Shown: positions 1 to 7,886, counted from the stretch's first letter. The stretch is 64,000 nucleotides of DNA from Shimia sp047124445 (GCF_047124445.1 NZ_CP138921.1:4030001-4094000), one strand, 5' to 3'. The notes: generated from the letters alone by a model not told the origin. A program made the numbers and translations.

Positions 1-908
1 TCTACACCCCTATCCAGAACGCAGCGACTCGTGTTGCGGCGCTTCTGTCTGGTGAGGTGGATTTCATCCAGGACGTACCAGTTCAGGACTTGAGCCGCGT
101 GGACACCACCGATGGTCTGGAAGTGCGCACCGCGCCTCAGAACCGTGTGATCTTCTTTGGTATGAACCAAGCTGCTGAAGACATTGCCAATGACGACGTC
201 GACGGTGTGAACCCGATGTCTGACGTGCGTGTGCGTCAAGCGATGTCCATGGCCATCGATCGTAACGCCATCATGAAAGTTGTGATGCGTGGCCAGTCCG
301 CGCCAGCAGGCATGATCGCACCTCCGTTTGTGAACGGCTGGAACGAAGCGATGGACAGCTCTTCCTCCACCGACGTGGAAAAGGCGAAGGCGCTGATGGC
401 GGAAGCAGGGTATGCGGATGGCTTTGGCATCACGCTGAACTGCCCGAACGACCGCTATGTCAACGACGAGAAGATCTGTCAGGCGGCCGTGGGCATGCTG
501 GCGAAAATTGGCGTGAAGGTGAACCTGGACGCCAAGCCTAAGGCGCAGCACTTCCCGCTGTTGAGCAATCTGGAAACAGATTTCTACATGCTGGGTTGGG
601 GTGTTCCGACCTATGACTCCGAGTACATCTTCAACTTCCTGGCGCACACCAAAGGTGAGAAGTACGGTTCCTGGAACGCAACCCGCTTCAGCAACCCTGA
701 TCTGGACGTGAAAATCGAAGCTCTGGCCGGTGAGACCGACCTGGAGAAGCGTAACGGCATGATCAACGACATCTGGCAGGTTGTTCAGGACGAGCAGGTT
801 TACATCCCGATCCACCACCAGGTGCTGAACTGGGGTATGAAAACCAACGTTGGCACCGTTGTGGAGCCAGAAGATTCTCCGAAGTTCAAATACTTCACCA
901 TGAAGTAA
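1..908 (+). CDS. ABC transporter substrate-binding protein, peptide/nickel family (5' end cut off)
   Basis: This is the C-terminal ~300 residues of a periplasmic solute-binding protein of the dipeptide/oligopeptide/nickel family (SBP family 5). The frame is open from the window edge, with the first full codon at base 3, and it starts with YTPIQNAATRVAALLSGEVD. The complete binding protein at 35359-36924 has the same segment (FTPIQNSATAVAALLSGEVD). Further shared blocks are DVRVRQAMSMAIDRNAIMK, AEAGYADGF and the tail around YIPIHHQ. By eye the two are roughly half identical, so they are old paralogs rather than a recent copy. The N-terminus and signal peptide lie outside the window. A strong terminator follows directly, so any permease genes would have to lie upstream or elsewhere. 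Confidence 0.93.
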   Translation, partial: YTPIQNAATRVAALLSGEVDFIQDVPVQDLSRVDTTDGLEVRTAPQNRVIFFGMNQAAEDIANDDVDGVNPMSDVRVRQAMSMAIDRNAIMKVVMRGQSAPAGMIAPPFVNGWNEAMDSSSSTDVEKAKALMAEAGYADGFGITLNCPNDRYVNDEKICQAAVGMLAKIGVKVNLDAKPKAQHFPLLSNLETDFYMLGWGVPTYDSEYIFNFLAHTKGEKYGSWNATRFSNPDLDVKIEALAGETDLEKRNGMINDIWQVVQDEQVYIPIHHQVLNWGMKTNVGTVVEPEDSPKFKYFTMK

Positions 909-933
909 GCCCTTCAGGTTTCTGAAATAAATG

Positions 934-967
934 GCCCCCGCAGTTGATGGCTGCGGGGGCTTTTTTG
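934..967 (+). terminator. Intrinsic terminator after the binding-protein gene
   Basis: A perfect 10-bp stem GCCCCCGCAG / CTGCGGGGGC (934-943 and 951-960) with a 7-base loop is followed by TTTTTTGTTT. It sits 25 bases after the stop codon and between convergent genes. On the minus strand there is no comparable T-tract. Confidence 0.95.
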
Positions 968-986
968 TTTGATAGCGTGTCGTGGC

Positions 987-3170
987 TTACTTGGCCTGCC
1001 AGAGTGTCTTGGCGGCCTCGGCGATGCTCTCGCGCGACGGCATGGTGGCCGCATAGGCGGGGCCGGTGGCAATGAAGCTGTCGTGTGCAGCGATGCGGGC
1101 GTGGGGCAGGGTGGTCTGTTCCTGCAGTAGGGCCATCAGCGCCTCCGATTGGCTGCCGGTGGTGCGGCATTCATCGACGATCAGGACTTTTCCCGCACCT
1201 TTCAGGGCGGCGAGGATACCCTCGGTGGGTAGTGGTGCCAGCCAGCGCATGTCGATGACGCGGGTGTCGATGCCCTGCGCCTTCAAGTCGGCGGCGGCCT
1301 GCGTGCTGAGATAGCGGCCATTGCCGTAGGTCAGGATCGCAAGAGGGCCGTCGCCCTCAACACCCACCTCGCCAAGGGCGATGGATTGGTCGGGTGACGG
1401 ATAGGTTGCCATCCAGCCGTTGTCTTTGTCATCCAACAGGTCGCGCATCGGATAGAGCGCAATCGGTTCCACCATGACCACCACGCGTTGCTCTTCGCGC
1501 GCCAGACGCACACATTCGCGCATCATTTTGGCGGCATCGTCCCCGCGCGAGGGGCAGGCGATGATCACACCGGGGATGTCGCGTAGTACGGCCAGCGAGT
1601 TGTCATTATGGAAGTGGCCGCCAAAGCCTTTCTGATAGCCCAAGCCTGCAATGCGCAGCACCATTGGGTTGGTGAACTGGCCGTTGGAGAAAAACGGGAG
1701 CGTAGCGGCTTCACCGCGCAGCTGGTCCTCGGCGTTGTGCAGATAGGCCAGGAACTGGATTTCCGGCATCGGCACAAAGCCGTTGTGCGCCATGCCGATC
1801 GCCAACCCGAGAATGGATTGCTCATCGAGTAATGTGTCGATCATGCGATCCGCACCAAAGCGGTCCTTGAGCTTTTGCGTGACGCCGTAGACGCCGCCTT
1901 TGGTGCCGATGTCTTCGCCCATCATCACGATCTCGCCGTGCTCCAGCATCAGATCGGTGAGCGCCCAGTTGAGCAGGCGCGACATCGGTTGCGGGTTGTC
2001 CATCTGCTTGAGGTCGGAGCCAAACGCCTTGGCGCGGGCCTCGTCGCTGGGGCCATTTGTGGGCGCGCAGGTGCGGATCGGGGGAACCAGGGAGGCCATG
2101 ACGTCTTCGGCGGTTTTGAGGCGCGGCTTCTTGACGGCTTTTGCTGCCAGTTCGGCGCAGCGGTCTTCGCTCTCTTGATACAGCGCCAACGCTTGTTCGG
2201 GAGACATCACGCCCGCCTGATCGAGCAGCCGCACGGTATGCAGCAGCGGATCGTCCGCCTCCCAGGCTTCAAACGTGGCTTTGGGTAGGTAAGCCTGTTG
2301 CAGGTCGGAGCCTGCGTGGCCGTAGAGCCGCACAACGGAGATGTGCAATAAGGCCGGTTTGCGCTGGGTGCGCACGTAATGCGCGGCGTCTTGGGCCACT
2401 TTGTAAGCGTCGTAGATGTTGAGGCCATCCGCGCTGAAGTATTTCAGGCCGGGGCGGTTGGCGTAGCTGGCCTTGATCCAGCCGCTGGGGGTGCGGGTGG
2501 AGATGCCAATGCCGTTGTCTTCGCAGACAAACAGGAGTGGCATTGGCGCGGATTGGTAGGCGGTCCAGCAGGCGGTGTTGATCGCGCCTTGCGCGGTGGA
2601 GTGGTTGGCAGAGGCGTCGCCAAAGGAGCACATGATGATACTGTCATCCGCGAGGCATTTGTGCTCTGGCGCGCGACGTTTGCCGAGGCCCAGCGAGTAG
2701 GCCGCGCCCACGGCCTTGGGCAGGTGGGAGGCGATGGTGGAGGTTTGAGGTGGGATGTTCAGCGCTTTGGAGCCAAGTACCTTATGGCGGCCGCCGGACA
2801 TGGGGTCGTCTTTGGCGGTGCAGAAGCTGAGCAGCATATCCCAGGCCGCATCCACGCCTTCGACTTGTGCGGAGCGCATGGTTTGGAAAGCGCCATCGCG
2901 GTAATGCAGGAACGCCATGTCATCGGGGCGCAGGGCGGCGGCGACGGCGGCCATGCCTTCGTGGCCGGAAGAGCCGATGGTGTAATAGCCATTGCCCTCG
3001 GATTGCATTTTGCGGGAGCGGCGGTCGAGATTGCGGCTCAGGCATTGGGCGTTAAAAATCTGTTTGGCCAGCTCTGGCGCGAGGGCGTCATTGGGCGCGC
3101 CGCCTGCAGAAAATTCGCCCGATGCGATGCGCGCGCGAAAGGCGCCATCTACCACGTCTGCTCTGTCCAT
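987..3170 (-). CDS. Fused alpha/beta 2-oxoacid dehydrogenase E1 component (thiamine diphosphate-dependent)
   Basis: The product (727 aa) is an E1 component joining an alpha-type N-terminal half and a beta-type (transketolase-like) C-terminal half in one chain. Residues 184-191 (GDASANHS, leading into TAQGAINTA) form the ThDP/Mg-binding motif of the alpha half. The beta half starts near residue 395 (MSRLLNWALTDLMLEHGE...GEDIG) and runs through DEQSILGLAIGMA to a transketolase C-terminal domain (ILTYGNGRYLS, VLIVDEC). It would decarboxylate a 2-oxoacid (pyruvate or branched-chain type) and pass the acyl group to a lipoyl E2; no E2 or E3 gene is in the window, so the substrate is open. The ATG at 3170 was chosen because GGAGG lies seven bases upstream. 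An in-frame extension to 3263 exists but lacks such a site. Confidence 0.88.
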   Translation of the reverse strand: MDRADVVDGAFRARIASGEFSAGGAPNDALAPELAKQIFNAQCLSRNLDRRSRKMQSEGNGYYTIGSSGHEGMAAVAAALRPDDMAFLHYRDGAFQTMRSAQVEGVDAAWDMLLSFCTAKDDPMSGGRHKVLGSKALNIPPQTSTIASHLPKAVGAAYSLGLGKRRAPEHKCLADDSIIMCSFGDASANHSTAQGAINTACWTAYQSAPMPLLFVCEDNGIGISTRTPSGWIKASYANRPGLKYFSADGLNIYDAYKVAQDAAHYVRTQRKPALLHISVVRLYGHAGSDLQQAYLPKATFEAWEADDPLLHTVRLLDQAGVMSPEQALALYQESEDRCAELAAKAVKKPRLKTAEDVMASLVPPIRTCAPTNGPSDEARAKAFGSDLKQMDNPQPMSRLLNWALTDLMLEHGEIVMMGEDIGTKGGVYGVTQKLKDRFGADRMIDTLLDEQSILGLAIGMAHNGFVPMPEIQFLAYLHNAEDQLRGEAATLPFFSNGQFTNPMVLRIAGLGYQKGFGGHFHNDNSLAVLRDIPGVIIACPSRGDDAAKMMRECVRLAREEQRVVVMVEPIALYPMRDLLDDKDNGWMATYPSPDQSIALGEVGVEGDGPLAILTYGNGRYLSTQAAADLKAQGIDTRVIDMRWLAPLPTEGILAALKGAGKVLIVDECRTTGSQSEALMALLQEQTTLPHARIAAHDSFIATGPAYAATMPSRESIAEAAKTLWQAK

Positions 3171-3435
3171 CTTTGCCTCCCATGATGGTGCTGCCTCTGC
3201 GTAGCACTTGTTTTGAGAGAACAACAATCCACCCGACCCTGCGTCAATGTCGTTTGTGATCAAAAGATTTCATGAGGGCGAAAAGGCGGGCTTATTGTTG
3301 TCCCGAAAGGACCCAGTTTCGCCCCAATCTCAGCCGCGCTCTGGCCGTATTTACCAATCATTAACCAAGTCAACGACTTGCGGGAAATGTGTGCCGCAAG
3401 CACCGCGACAGCGGAAGACGAGTGAGGATTGGGCT

Positions 3436-3936
3436 ATGAGGCACGAGTTACGCCTTGGAGATTTTGAACCGGTTCGGCCACAGGCGGATCAGAACGGACA
3501 GCCGGAAGCTGCGCCGGATGTGCGTGTGGAAAACCGCCGTTTGATGCGCGAGGCCAAACGCCGGATGGCGCGGCTGTCAAGCAAATCCAAATCAGCGGAA
3601 GAGGTCTCGCCAGTGGCGCAGGCCATGCAGGCCCATGCGCAGGAGCTGCGCTCGGAAAAAGACGTGCGGCGCGCCATTCTGGAAGGGGATGTGAAAAACC
3701 GCTGGCCACGTCCGCGTCTGTTGGCGCTGATTGTGGTGATCACGCTGGCCGCGGTGGTGCCAACGGTGACCCTGCGCTTGCTGATCTGGTCCGTGATCCT
3801 GCTGCTGTTGACGGCGGTGTTGCTGGGGCCGGAGCGGGCGCGCGATGCGGTCTATGCGGTGGCGCGTCACATGGTGCATGTGTGGGGGCTGGAAATTGGC
3901 ATCCTGCGGCGACTGATGGACCGGATCGCACCGTAG
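3436..3936 (+). CDS. Small two-helix membrane protein, unknown function (paralog of the next gene)
   Basis: I do not recognise this 166-aa protein. It has a charged, soluble N-terminal half rich in Arg, Glu and Gln (about residues 1-95, with RLMREAKRRMARLSSKSKS and other basic stretches). A hydrophobic hairpin follows at about residues 98-135 (LLALIVVITLAAVVPTVTLR, then LLIWSVILLLLTAVLLG), then a short amphipathic tail ending LRRLMDRIAP. The start at 3436 is preceded by GAGG (3424-3427); the open frame extends upstream to 3247 without a better site. Its C-terminal part matches that of the next gene in layout and spacing (two helices, an R-x-A-R patch, then a tail with an I/L-rich RxMxRI ending). 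Both genes lead into secE, which hints at an envelope or secretion-related role, but that is inference only. Confidence 0.72.
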   Translation: MRHELRLGDFEPVRPQADQNGQPEAAPDVRVENRRLMREAKRRMARLSSKSKSAEEVSPVAQAMQAHAQELRSEKDVRRAILEGDVKNRWPRPRLLALIVVITLAAVVPTVTLRLLIWSVILLLLTAVLLGPERARDAVYAVARHMVHVWGLEIGILRRLMDRIAP

Positions 3937-4062
3937 CGGTGCCAACGACGGCGCCACATTTTTTTCATAATTTGACCTTTGGAATGCCTTGCTGCCCGGC
4001 AAGGCTACTGAGTTACATCGCACGTTGCGATGGGGGTGTTTGGGTAAAAATCGGGTTGAGAT

Positions 4063-4758
4063 ATGCAAGAGACTGCCACAGCGCCAGAGCGGCTTAAGCC
4101 GCCGCAATACGGCCAAGACATCATTGAACCGGGTGAGCCATTCACCGACGCGACGCTGGACACGATCCGGTCCCTTTTGGCCGAATCTGATCCGGTGCCC
4201 CAGCCTAAACCGCTGGAAGAGACCGTGCTGTTTGCCCGTCAGCGCAAGCGGCGTGAGAAACATCGCGACACCACCCAGCCGGAGATTTACCGAGACGCTC
4301 GGGCGGCGGAGACCCCGGACCCATCACCATTTCCGGAGCTTGCGCCTGCTGAGGAAGAGTCGTTCGAGATCGAGCGCTCCTGGCGCGAGATTGAGGTGAC
4401 CGAAGGCAGCGCCGGGCGCAGTTTGCGGCGTTTCCTGATGTCGCCGCGCATGGTGTCGGTGATCTTCATGGCGGGCGTTGTTGCCTGGCAACCGTGGTTT
4501 ATCCCTATGCTGGCGTTGATGTTTGTGTCCTCGCTGTTGCTGGTTGGTGCGCTGATCGGGCAAGACCGTATGGCCCGCATTGTGCTCTTTATGCTGAAGC
4601 GCTTTGTCTGGGCAGATCCATCGCTTGGCCGTGTGATGCAGCGTATCCTGCCAAGCCGTTGGCATCCGGTGCTCTATCGTCCCATCACCGACGAGGTGCC
4701 ATTTGACGGGCCGATTGATCCGAGCTTTGAGGCGCGGCTGGCGCGCATTAAATCCTGA
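4063..4758 (+). CDS. Two-helix membrane protein, unknown function (paralog of the previous gene)
   Basis: This 231-aa protein has a long polar N-terminal region (about residues 1-125) with many Glu, Arg and Pro (PAEEESFEIERSW). Two adjacent hydrophobic segments follow (MVSVIFMAGVVAWQPWFIPM and LALMFVSSLLLVGALIG), then a basic amphipathic tail (RMARIVLFMLKRFVWADPSL, RVMQRILPSRW). The tail aligns by eye with RARDAVYAVARHMVHVWGLE and LRRLMDRIA of the upstream protein, so I call the two genes tandem paralogs that have diverged strongly. The gene lies 88 bases before secE, with an 11-bp palindrome between them. No catalytic motif is visible. The start ATG has only a weak purine-rich site (GGGTTGAG) upstream. 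Confidence 0.75.
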   Translation: MQETATAPERLKPPQYGQDIIEPGEPFTDATLDTIRSLLAESDPVPQPKPLEETVLFARQRKRREKHRDTTQPEIYRDARAAETPDPSPFPELAPAEEESFEIERSWREIEVTEGSAGRSLRRFLMSPRMVSVIFMAGVVAWQPWFIPMLALMFVSSLLLVGALIGQDRMARIVLFMLKRFVWADPSLGRVMQRILPSRWHPVLYRPITDEVPFDGPIDPSFEARLARIKS

Positions 4759-4779
4759 TCCTGTTGTGATTGCTTTGGT

Positions 4780-4810
4780 CTTGGGCCTTGAATTTGGCGC
4801 AAGGCCCAAG
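4780..4810. promoter_or_regulatory. Perfect 11-bp inverted repeat upstream of secE
   Basis: CTTGGGCCTTG (4780-4790) and CAAGGCCCAAG (4800-4810) are exact reverse complements separated by nine bases. No T-tract follows on either strand (TATGTCGA on the plus side), so it is not a standard terminator. It begins 22 bases after the preceding stop codon and ends 36 bases before the secE ATG, so it may be a leader hairpin, an RNase processing site or an operator. Confidence 0.7.
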
Positions 4811-4846
4811 TATGTCGACCTCTGATCAAGGCAGAGAAGAAGCGTC

Positions 4847-5044
4847 ATGGCGAAAACCAATCCGATCACATTCATTCAGCAGGTCCGCGCGGAAGTATCC
4901 AAAGTGGTCTGGCCGACCCGTCGCGAGGTTGTGCTGACAACCGTGATGGTGTTCATCATGGCGGCGCTGACGGCTGCGTTCTTCTCGCTGGTGGACATTC
5001 TGATCCGCTCCGGCTTGCAGGGCATTCTGGCGCTGTTTGGCTAA
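4847..5044 (+). CDS. secE: Preprotein translocase subunit SecE
   Basis: The product (65 aa) is the single-helix SecE found in most bacteria outside the enterics. An N-terminal amphipathic stretch carries the conserved VRAEVSKVVWPTRREV, and one membrane helix follows (VLTTVMVFIMAALTAAFFSLV). SecE clamps the two halves of SecY in the inner-membrane translocon. A purine-rich site (GGCAGAGAAGAAG) precedes the ATG. The order secE-nusG is the standard bacterial one, but there is no tRNA-Trp gene upstream as in many relatives, and a terminator-like hairpin stands between secE and nusG. Confidence 0.97.
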   Translation: MAKTNPITFIQQVRAEVSKVVWPTRREVVLTTVMVFIMAALTAAFFSLVDILIRSGLQGILALFG

Positions 5045-5112
5045 GCTGCACGCGGCGGTTGTCTCTTGAAATCAAGGGGCAACGGCGTTAGGCACGGCTT
5101 TAGAAGATACGT

Positions 5113-5150
5113 GGCGTGTGGCGATTCGAGTTGCACGCCGATTTTTTGTT
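5113..5150 (+). terminator. Terminator or attenuator between secE and nusG
   Basis: The 6-bp stem GGCGTG / CACGCC (5113-5118 and 5134-5139), extendable by a G-U pair and with a 15-base loop, is followed by GATTTTTTGTTT. It stands about 70 bases after the secE stop and 77 bases before nusG, in a gap that is unusually long (182 bases) for this pair. It could end or attenuate secE transcription; the long loop makes it weaker than the other terminators here. Confidence 0.55.
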
Positions 5151-5226
5151 TCTGATAGTCTGTTTGAAGACTGCGAAGATAAACGACACTCCGGCAGATG
5201 GCCGGCAATGACGGGAAGACGAACAC

Positions 5227-5763
5227 ATGGCGAAACGGTGGTATTCGGTTAGCGTCCTTTCGAACTTCGAAAAGAAGGTCGCCGAGACAATTCGCACATC
5301 GGTCGAAGAGCAGGGGCTTGAGGACCAGATTGACGAAGTGCTGGTGCCAACCGAAGAAGTGATCGAAGTGCGTCGCGGCAAGAAAGTGACCACCGAGCGC
5401 CGCTTCATGCCGGGGTACGTGCTGGTGCACATGGAAATGAGCGATCAGGGCTATCACCTGATCAACTCGATCAACCGCGTCACCGGCTTCCTGGGGCCGC
5501 AGGGGCGTCCAATGCCTATGCGTGACGCAGAGGTGCAGGGCATCCTGGGCCGCGTCGAAGAGGGTGAGACCACAACTCCAAAGCTGCTGATCAGCTTCGA
5601 GGTTGGCGAGAAGGTCAAGGTCAACGAAGGTCCATTCGAAGACTTCGACGGTATGGTCGAGGAAGTGGACGAAGAGAACCAGCGCCTGAAGGTGACCGTG
5701 TCGATCTTTGGCCGCGAAACCCCGGTCGAGCTGGAATACACTCAGGTGACCAAGCAGATGTAA
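5227..5763 (+). CDS. nusG: Transcription termination/antitermination factor NusG
   Basis: The product is 178 aa, the normal length. The NGN domain starts at RWYSVSVLSNFEKKV and contains RRFMPGYVLVHMEM. The C-terminal KOW domain carries VKVNEGPFEDFDGMVEEVD and ends VELEYTQVTKQM. NusG binds RNA polymerase beneath the clamp, suppresses pausing, and links to Rho or ribosomal S10. Unlike the common nusG-rplK arrangement, the gene is followed by a strong terminator and four unrelated genes, so it appears to be its own transcription unit or to share one only with secE. Confidence 0.97.
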   Translation: MAKRWYSVSVLSNFEKKVAETIRTSVEEQGLEDQIDEVLVPTEEVIEVRRGKKVTTERRFMPGYVLVHMEMSDQGYHLINSINRVTGFLGPQGRPMPMRDAEVQGILGRVEEGETTTPKLLISFEVGEKVKVNEGPFEDFDGMVEEVDEENQRLKVTVSIFGRETPVELEYTQVTKQM

Positions 5764-5788
5764 GCGCTGCGCACAGTGACAGATTGAG

Positions 5789-5820
5789 ACGCCGTCCCAA
5801 TGGGGCGGCGTTTTCTTTTG
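5789..5820 (+). terminator. Intrinsic terminator after nusG
   Basis: ACGCCGTCCC / GGGGCGGCGT form a 10-bp stem with one T-G pair and the 3-base loop AAT, followed by TTTCTTTTG. It isolates nusG from the inserted genes downstream. Confidence 0.92.
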
Positions 5821-5936
5821 GTGACAGGAGGTTGCAGGGCGAGGGTGGCTTGTCACCAGCTTTGGTGTGGATAGTGTGGGAAGTGGACCTTACCAGCCCG
5901 TTGCATTGGCGGGCGTAGACACGACGCTGATTGTTT

Positions 5937-6554
5937 ATGGATCTTCCAGCCGCCCTCTCTGACGCACTCCGCCTCTATTTGGCAGGGTTTTTCACCTTTG
6001 TGGCGGTGTTTTACACAACCCGGATCGCGTTCCTGAAGGCGCGCGAAGGGGCGGAGTTTGTGCTGCCGGGGATGCGGTTTTGCGCATCCTGGTGGAACCA
6101 CATGGTGTTTCGCTTCTTTCGTGTCACGATCTGGGGTGTTTGTCTGGCGCGGGCAATTGACCCGGGTTTTGATGCCTACCTTGGCCTTTGGGCGGCGTGG
6201 CAGCGTCCTGCCGTTGTTCTGACTGGGGCGGGGCTGCTGACTTTTGGGTTCGCGCTGGCTTTGGTCAGCCATTTTGCCTTGGGGCGGCATTGGCGGTCTG
6301 GATTTGATGGCGGTGTGCCTGAGACGCTTTTGGAGGCCGGGCCGTATCGGTTTTCGCGCCATCCTGCGTTTCTGGGCGTGATGCTTGCGCAGGTCGGGTT
6401 TTGGCTGGCCTTGCCGAGTTGCTTTTCCACCGTCTGCCTGATTGTCGGGCTGATCGCCGTGTACCATCAGATGCTACTGGAAGAGCGGCACATGGCGGCA
6501 AGGTTTGGCGCGCGCTATATGGATTATTCACAACGCGTGCGGCGCTGGGTGTAG
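5937..6554 (+). CDS. Isoprenylcysteine carboxyl methyltransferase / PEMT-family membrane protein
   Basis: This 205-aa protein has four or five hydrophobic helices and the family signature in its last third: GPYRFSRHPAFLGVM, then LEERHMAARFGARYMDY near the C-terminus, ending RVRRW. In known members (isoprenylcysteine methyltransferases, phospholipid N-methyltransferases, NnrU-like proteins) these Arg, His and Glu residues bind S-adenosylmethionine at the membrane face. The acceptor substrate cannot be told from sequence; bacteria of this type lack prenylated CaaX proteins, so a lipid or small molecule is likely. The ATG at 5937 is used here; a TTG two codons upstream (5931) is also possible and neither has a clear ribosome-binding site. 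It is the first gene of the insertion between nusG and rplK. Confidence 0.82.
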   Translation: MDLPAALSDALRLYLAGFFTFVAVFYTTRIAFLKAREGAEFVLPGMRFCASWWNHMVFRFFRVTIWGVCLARAIDPGFDAYLGLWAAWQRPAVVLTGAGLLTFGFALALVSHFALGRHWRSGFDGGVPETLLEAGPYRFSRHPAFLGVMLAQVGFWLALPSCFSTVCLIVGLIAVYHQMLLEERHMAARFGARYMDYSQRVRRWV

Positions 6555-6587
6555 CGCGTCAGGTGGTTTTGGGAGGCCGCGCCGCAG

Positions 6588-7172
6588 TCAGTGTTGTGTG
6601 CGGACACGTGTCGCCAAATCGCCGACCATGTCCTTGATCACCTCAGCATCCTTTTCTCGCAACGCGTAGAAACACAACCCCGCCAGGTCTGCGCTCAATT
6701 GCCGGGCCAGCTTGATCGCATCGCTGTGCGCGGGCAGTTCACCGGCGTCGATGGCTTGCTGAAAGATATCGGTGAAGATGGCGTCGTTCTGGGTGAGCAG
6801 CTCTGACAGTTTGTCTTCAATCGCCTGATTGCCCTGACTGGTCTCCAGCGTGGCCTTGACCAGATAGCAGACCGGCAGCGGGGCGTCGGCATCTGACAGC
6901 GGGTGTGCGCGCAGGATGAACTGCGCCAGCCCTTCCAAAGGGGAGCCTGTCTGTGCCTGAAGATCGGCGCGCAACTGGCTCAGACGTGTGGCGTAGCGTT
7001 CCAGGCTGAGACAGTAGAGCTTCGCTTTGCTGCCAAAGGCGGCGTAGAGCGAGCCGGGGTGCATGCCGGTGGCGCGCTCCAAGTCCTTGAGTGACGTGGA
7101 GGCGTAGCCCTTGGTCCAGAACAGGTCCAGCGCCTGATCAAGCGCCGCTTCTTTATCGTGGCTCACATTCAT
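6588..7172 (-). CDS. TetR/AcrR family transcriptional regulator
   Basis: The product (194 aa) begins with a typical TetR helix-turn-helix (ALDLFWTKGYASTSLKDLER...GMHPGSLYAAFGSKAKLY, about residues 13-55), followed by a helical ligand-binding domain with no specific signature. AGAGGG precedes the ATG. It is divergent from the AhpD-like gene at 7304, and the 131-base gap between them holds two near-identical palindromes (7217-7257), which makes this the obvious regulator of both. The inducer is unknown; the partner gene suggests an oxidant, electrophile or aromatic compound. Confidence 0.9.
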   Translation of the reverse strand: MNVSHDKEAALDQALDLFWTKGYASTSLKDLERATGMHPGSLYAAFGSKAKLYCLSLERYATRLSQLRADLQAQTGSPLEGLAQFILRAHPLSDADAPLPVCYLVKATLETSQGNQAIEDKLSELLTQNDAIFTDIFQQAIDAGELPAHSDAIKLARQLSADLAGLCFYALREKDAEVIKDMVGDLATRVRTQH

Positions 7173-7216
7173 AGCCCTCTATGTAACGACGGCGCGGGGT
7201 AAAGCCAAGGTCACAG

Positions 7217-7257
7217 TTGAGTGATCGCTCAAAATCCATCTTGAGTGATCACTCAAG
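7217..7257. promoter_or_regulatory. Two TetR-type operators in the divergent promoter region
   Basis: TTGAGTGATCGCTCAA (7217-7232) and CTTGAGTGATCACTCAAG (7240-7257) share the core TTGAGTGATCxCTCAA. The second is a perfect 18-bp palindrome and the first has one mismatch pair. Their centres are 24 bp apart, a little over two helical turns, which suits two dimers bound on nearly the same face. They lie 45 bases from the regulator start and 46 bases from the AhpD-like gene start. Confidence 0.88.
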
Positions 7258-7303
7258 TTGCCCATATGACAGTCACGTTGATGATTTTACAAAGGACACG
7301 ACG

Positions 7304-7867
7304 ATGACCAATTTTCCCCGCCACACTGCAGAGACCGCACCAGAAGCAGCCAAGGAGCGGTTGATTGCCTCCGAGAAAGCTTATGGCTTCCTGCCGGGCC
7401 TCTATCAGGTGATGGCCGATGCGCCGCAGTTGTTGGAGACTTACCAGCGCACCCACGAGGCATTTGTCAGCACCAGCTTTGACAACACCGAGCTGACGGT
7501 GGTGTGGCAGTCGATCAATGTGGAGCATGAATGCCACTATTGTGTGCCGGCCCACACCGGCATCGCGCACTCCATGGGCATTGCTCAGGATGTGATCGAC
7601 GCGCTGCGGGATGAGACCCCCTTGGCCGATCCAAAGCTGGAAGCGCTGCGGACCTTTACGCTGGCGCTGACGCGTGGGCGTGGCAACGCGACGCCAGCGG
7701 AGTTTGAGGCGTTTTATGCGGCGGGCTATGGTTCGCAGCAGGTGTTGGAGATCATTCTGGGTCTGTCTCAGAAGGTGCTGAGCAATTACACCAACCATGT
7801 AGCGCAGACCGCTGTGGATCCGGCGTTCCAGCAGTTCGCCTGGAGCCGGACGGACAAGGCGGCCTAA
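7304..7867 (+). CDS. Carboxymuconolactone decarboxylase / AhpD-like protein
   Basis: The product (187 aa) belongs to the CMD/AhpD all-helical family. The redox motif is ECHYCVPAH (a C-x-x-C with following His, about residues 80-90), as in the alkylhydroperoxidase AhpD-like branch rather than true decarboxylases, which lack the cysteines. Such proteins reduce peroxides or act in detoxification, often under a divergent TetR regulator as here. The ATG at 7304 has AAAGGA at 7291-7296; a longer frame from a TTG at 7217 would start inside the operator and is rejected. A terminator follows. Confidence 0.88.
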   Translation: MTNFPRHTAETAPEAAKERLIASEKAYGFLPGLYQVMADAPQLLETYQRTHEAFVSTSFDNTELTVVWQSINVEHECHYCVPAHTGIAHSMGIAQDVIDALRDETPLADPKLEALRTFTLALTRGRGNATPAEFEAFYAAGYGSQQVLEIILGLSQKVLSNYTNHVAQTAVDPAFQQFAWSRTDKAA

Positions 7868-7886
7868 GCGGTCCCAATCAAAAGAG

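Noticed and set aside
4759..4846. A tRNA-Trp gene upstream of secE
   Set aside because: Many bacteria have one here, but no cloverleaf or CCA anticodon stem could be found; only the 11-bp palindrome is present.
7217..7303. Extended N-terminus of the AhpD-like protein starting at TTG 7217
   Set aside because: The extension would be encoded by the operators, lacks family similarity, and the ATG at 7304 has a good ribosome-binding site.
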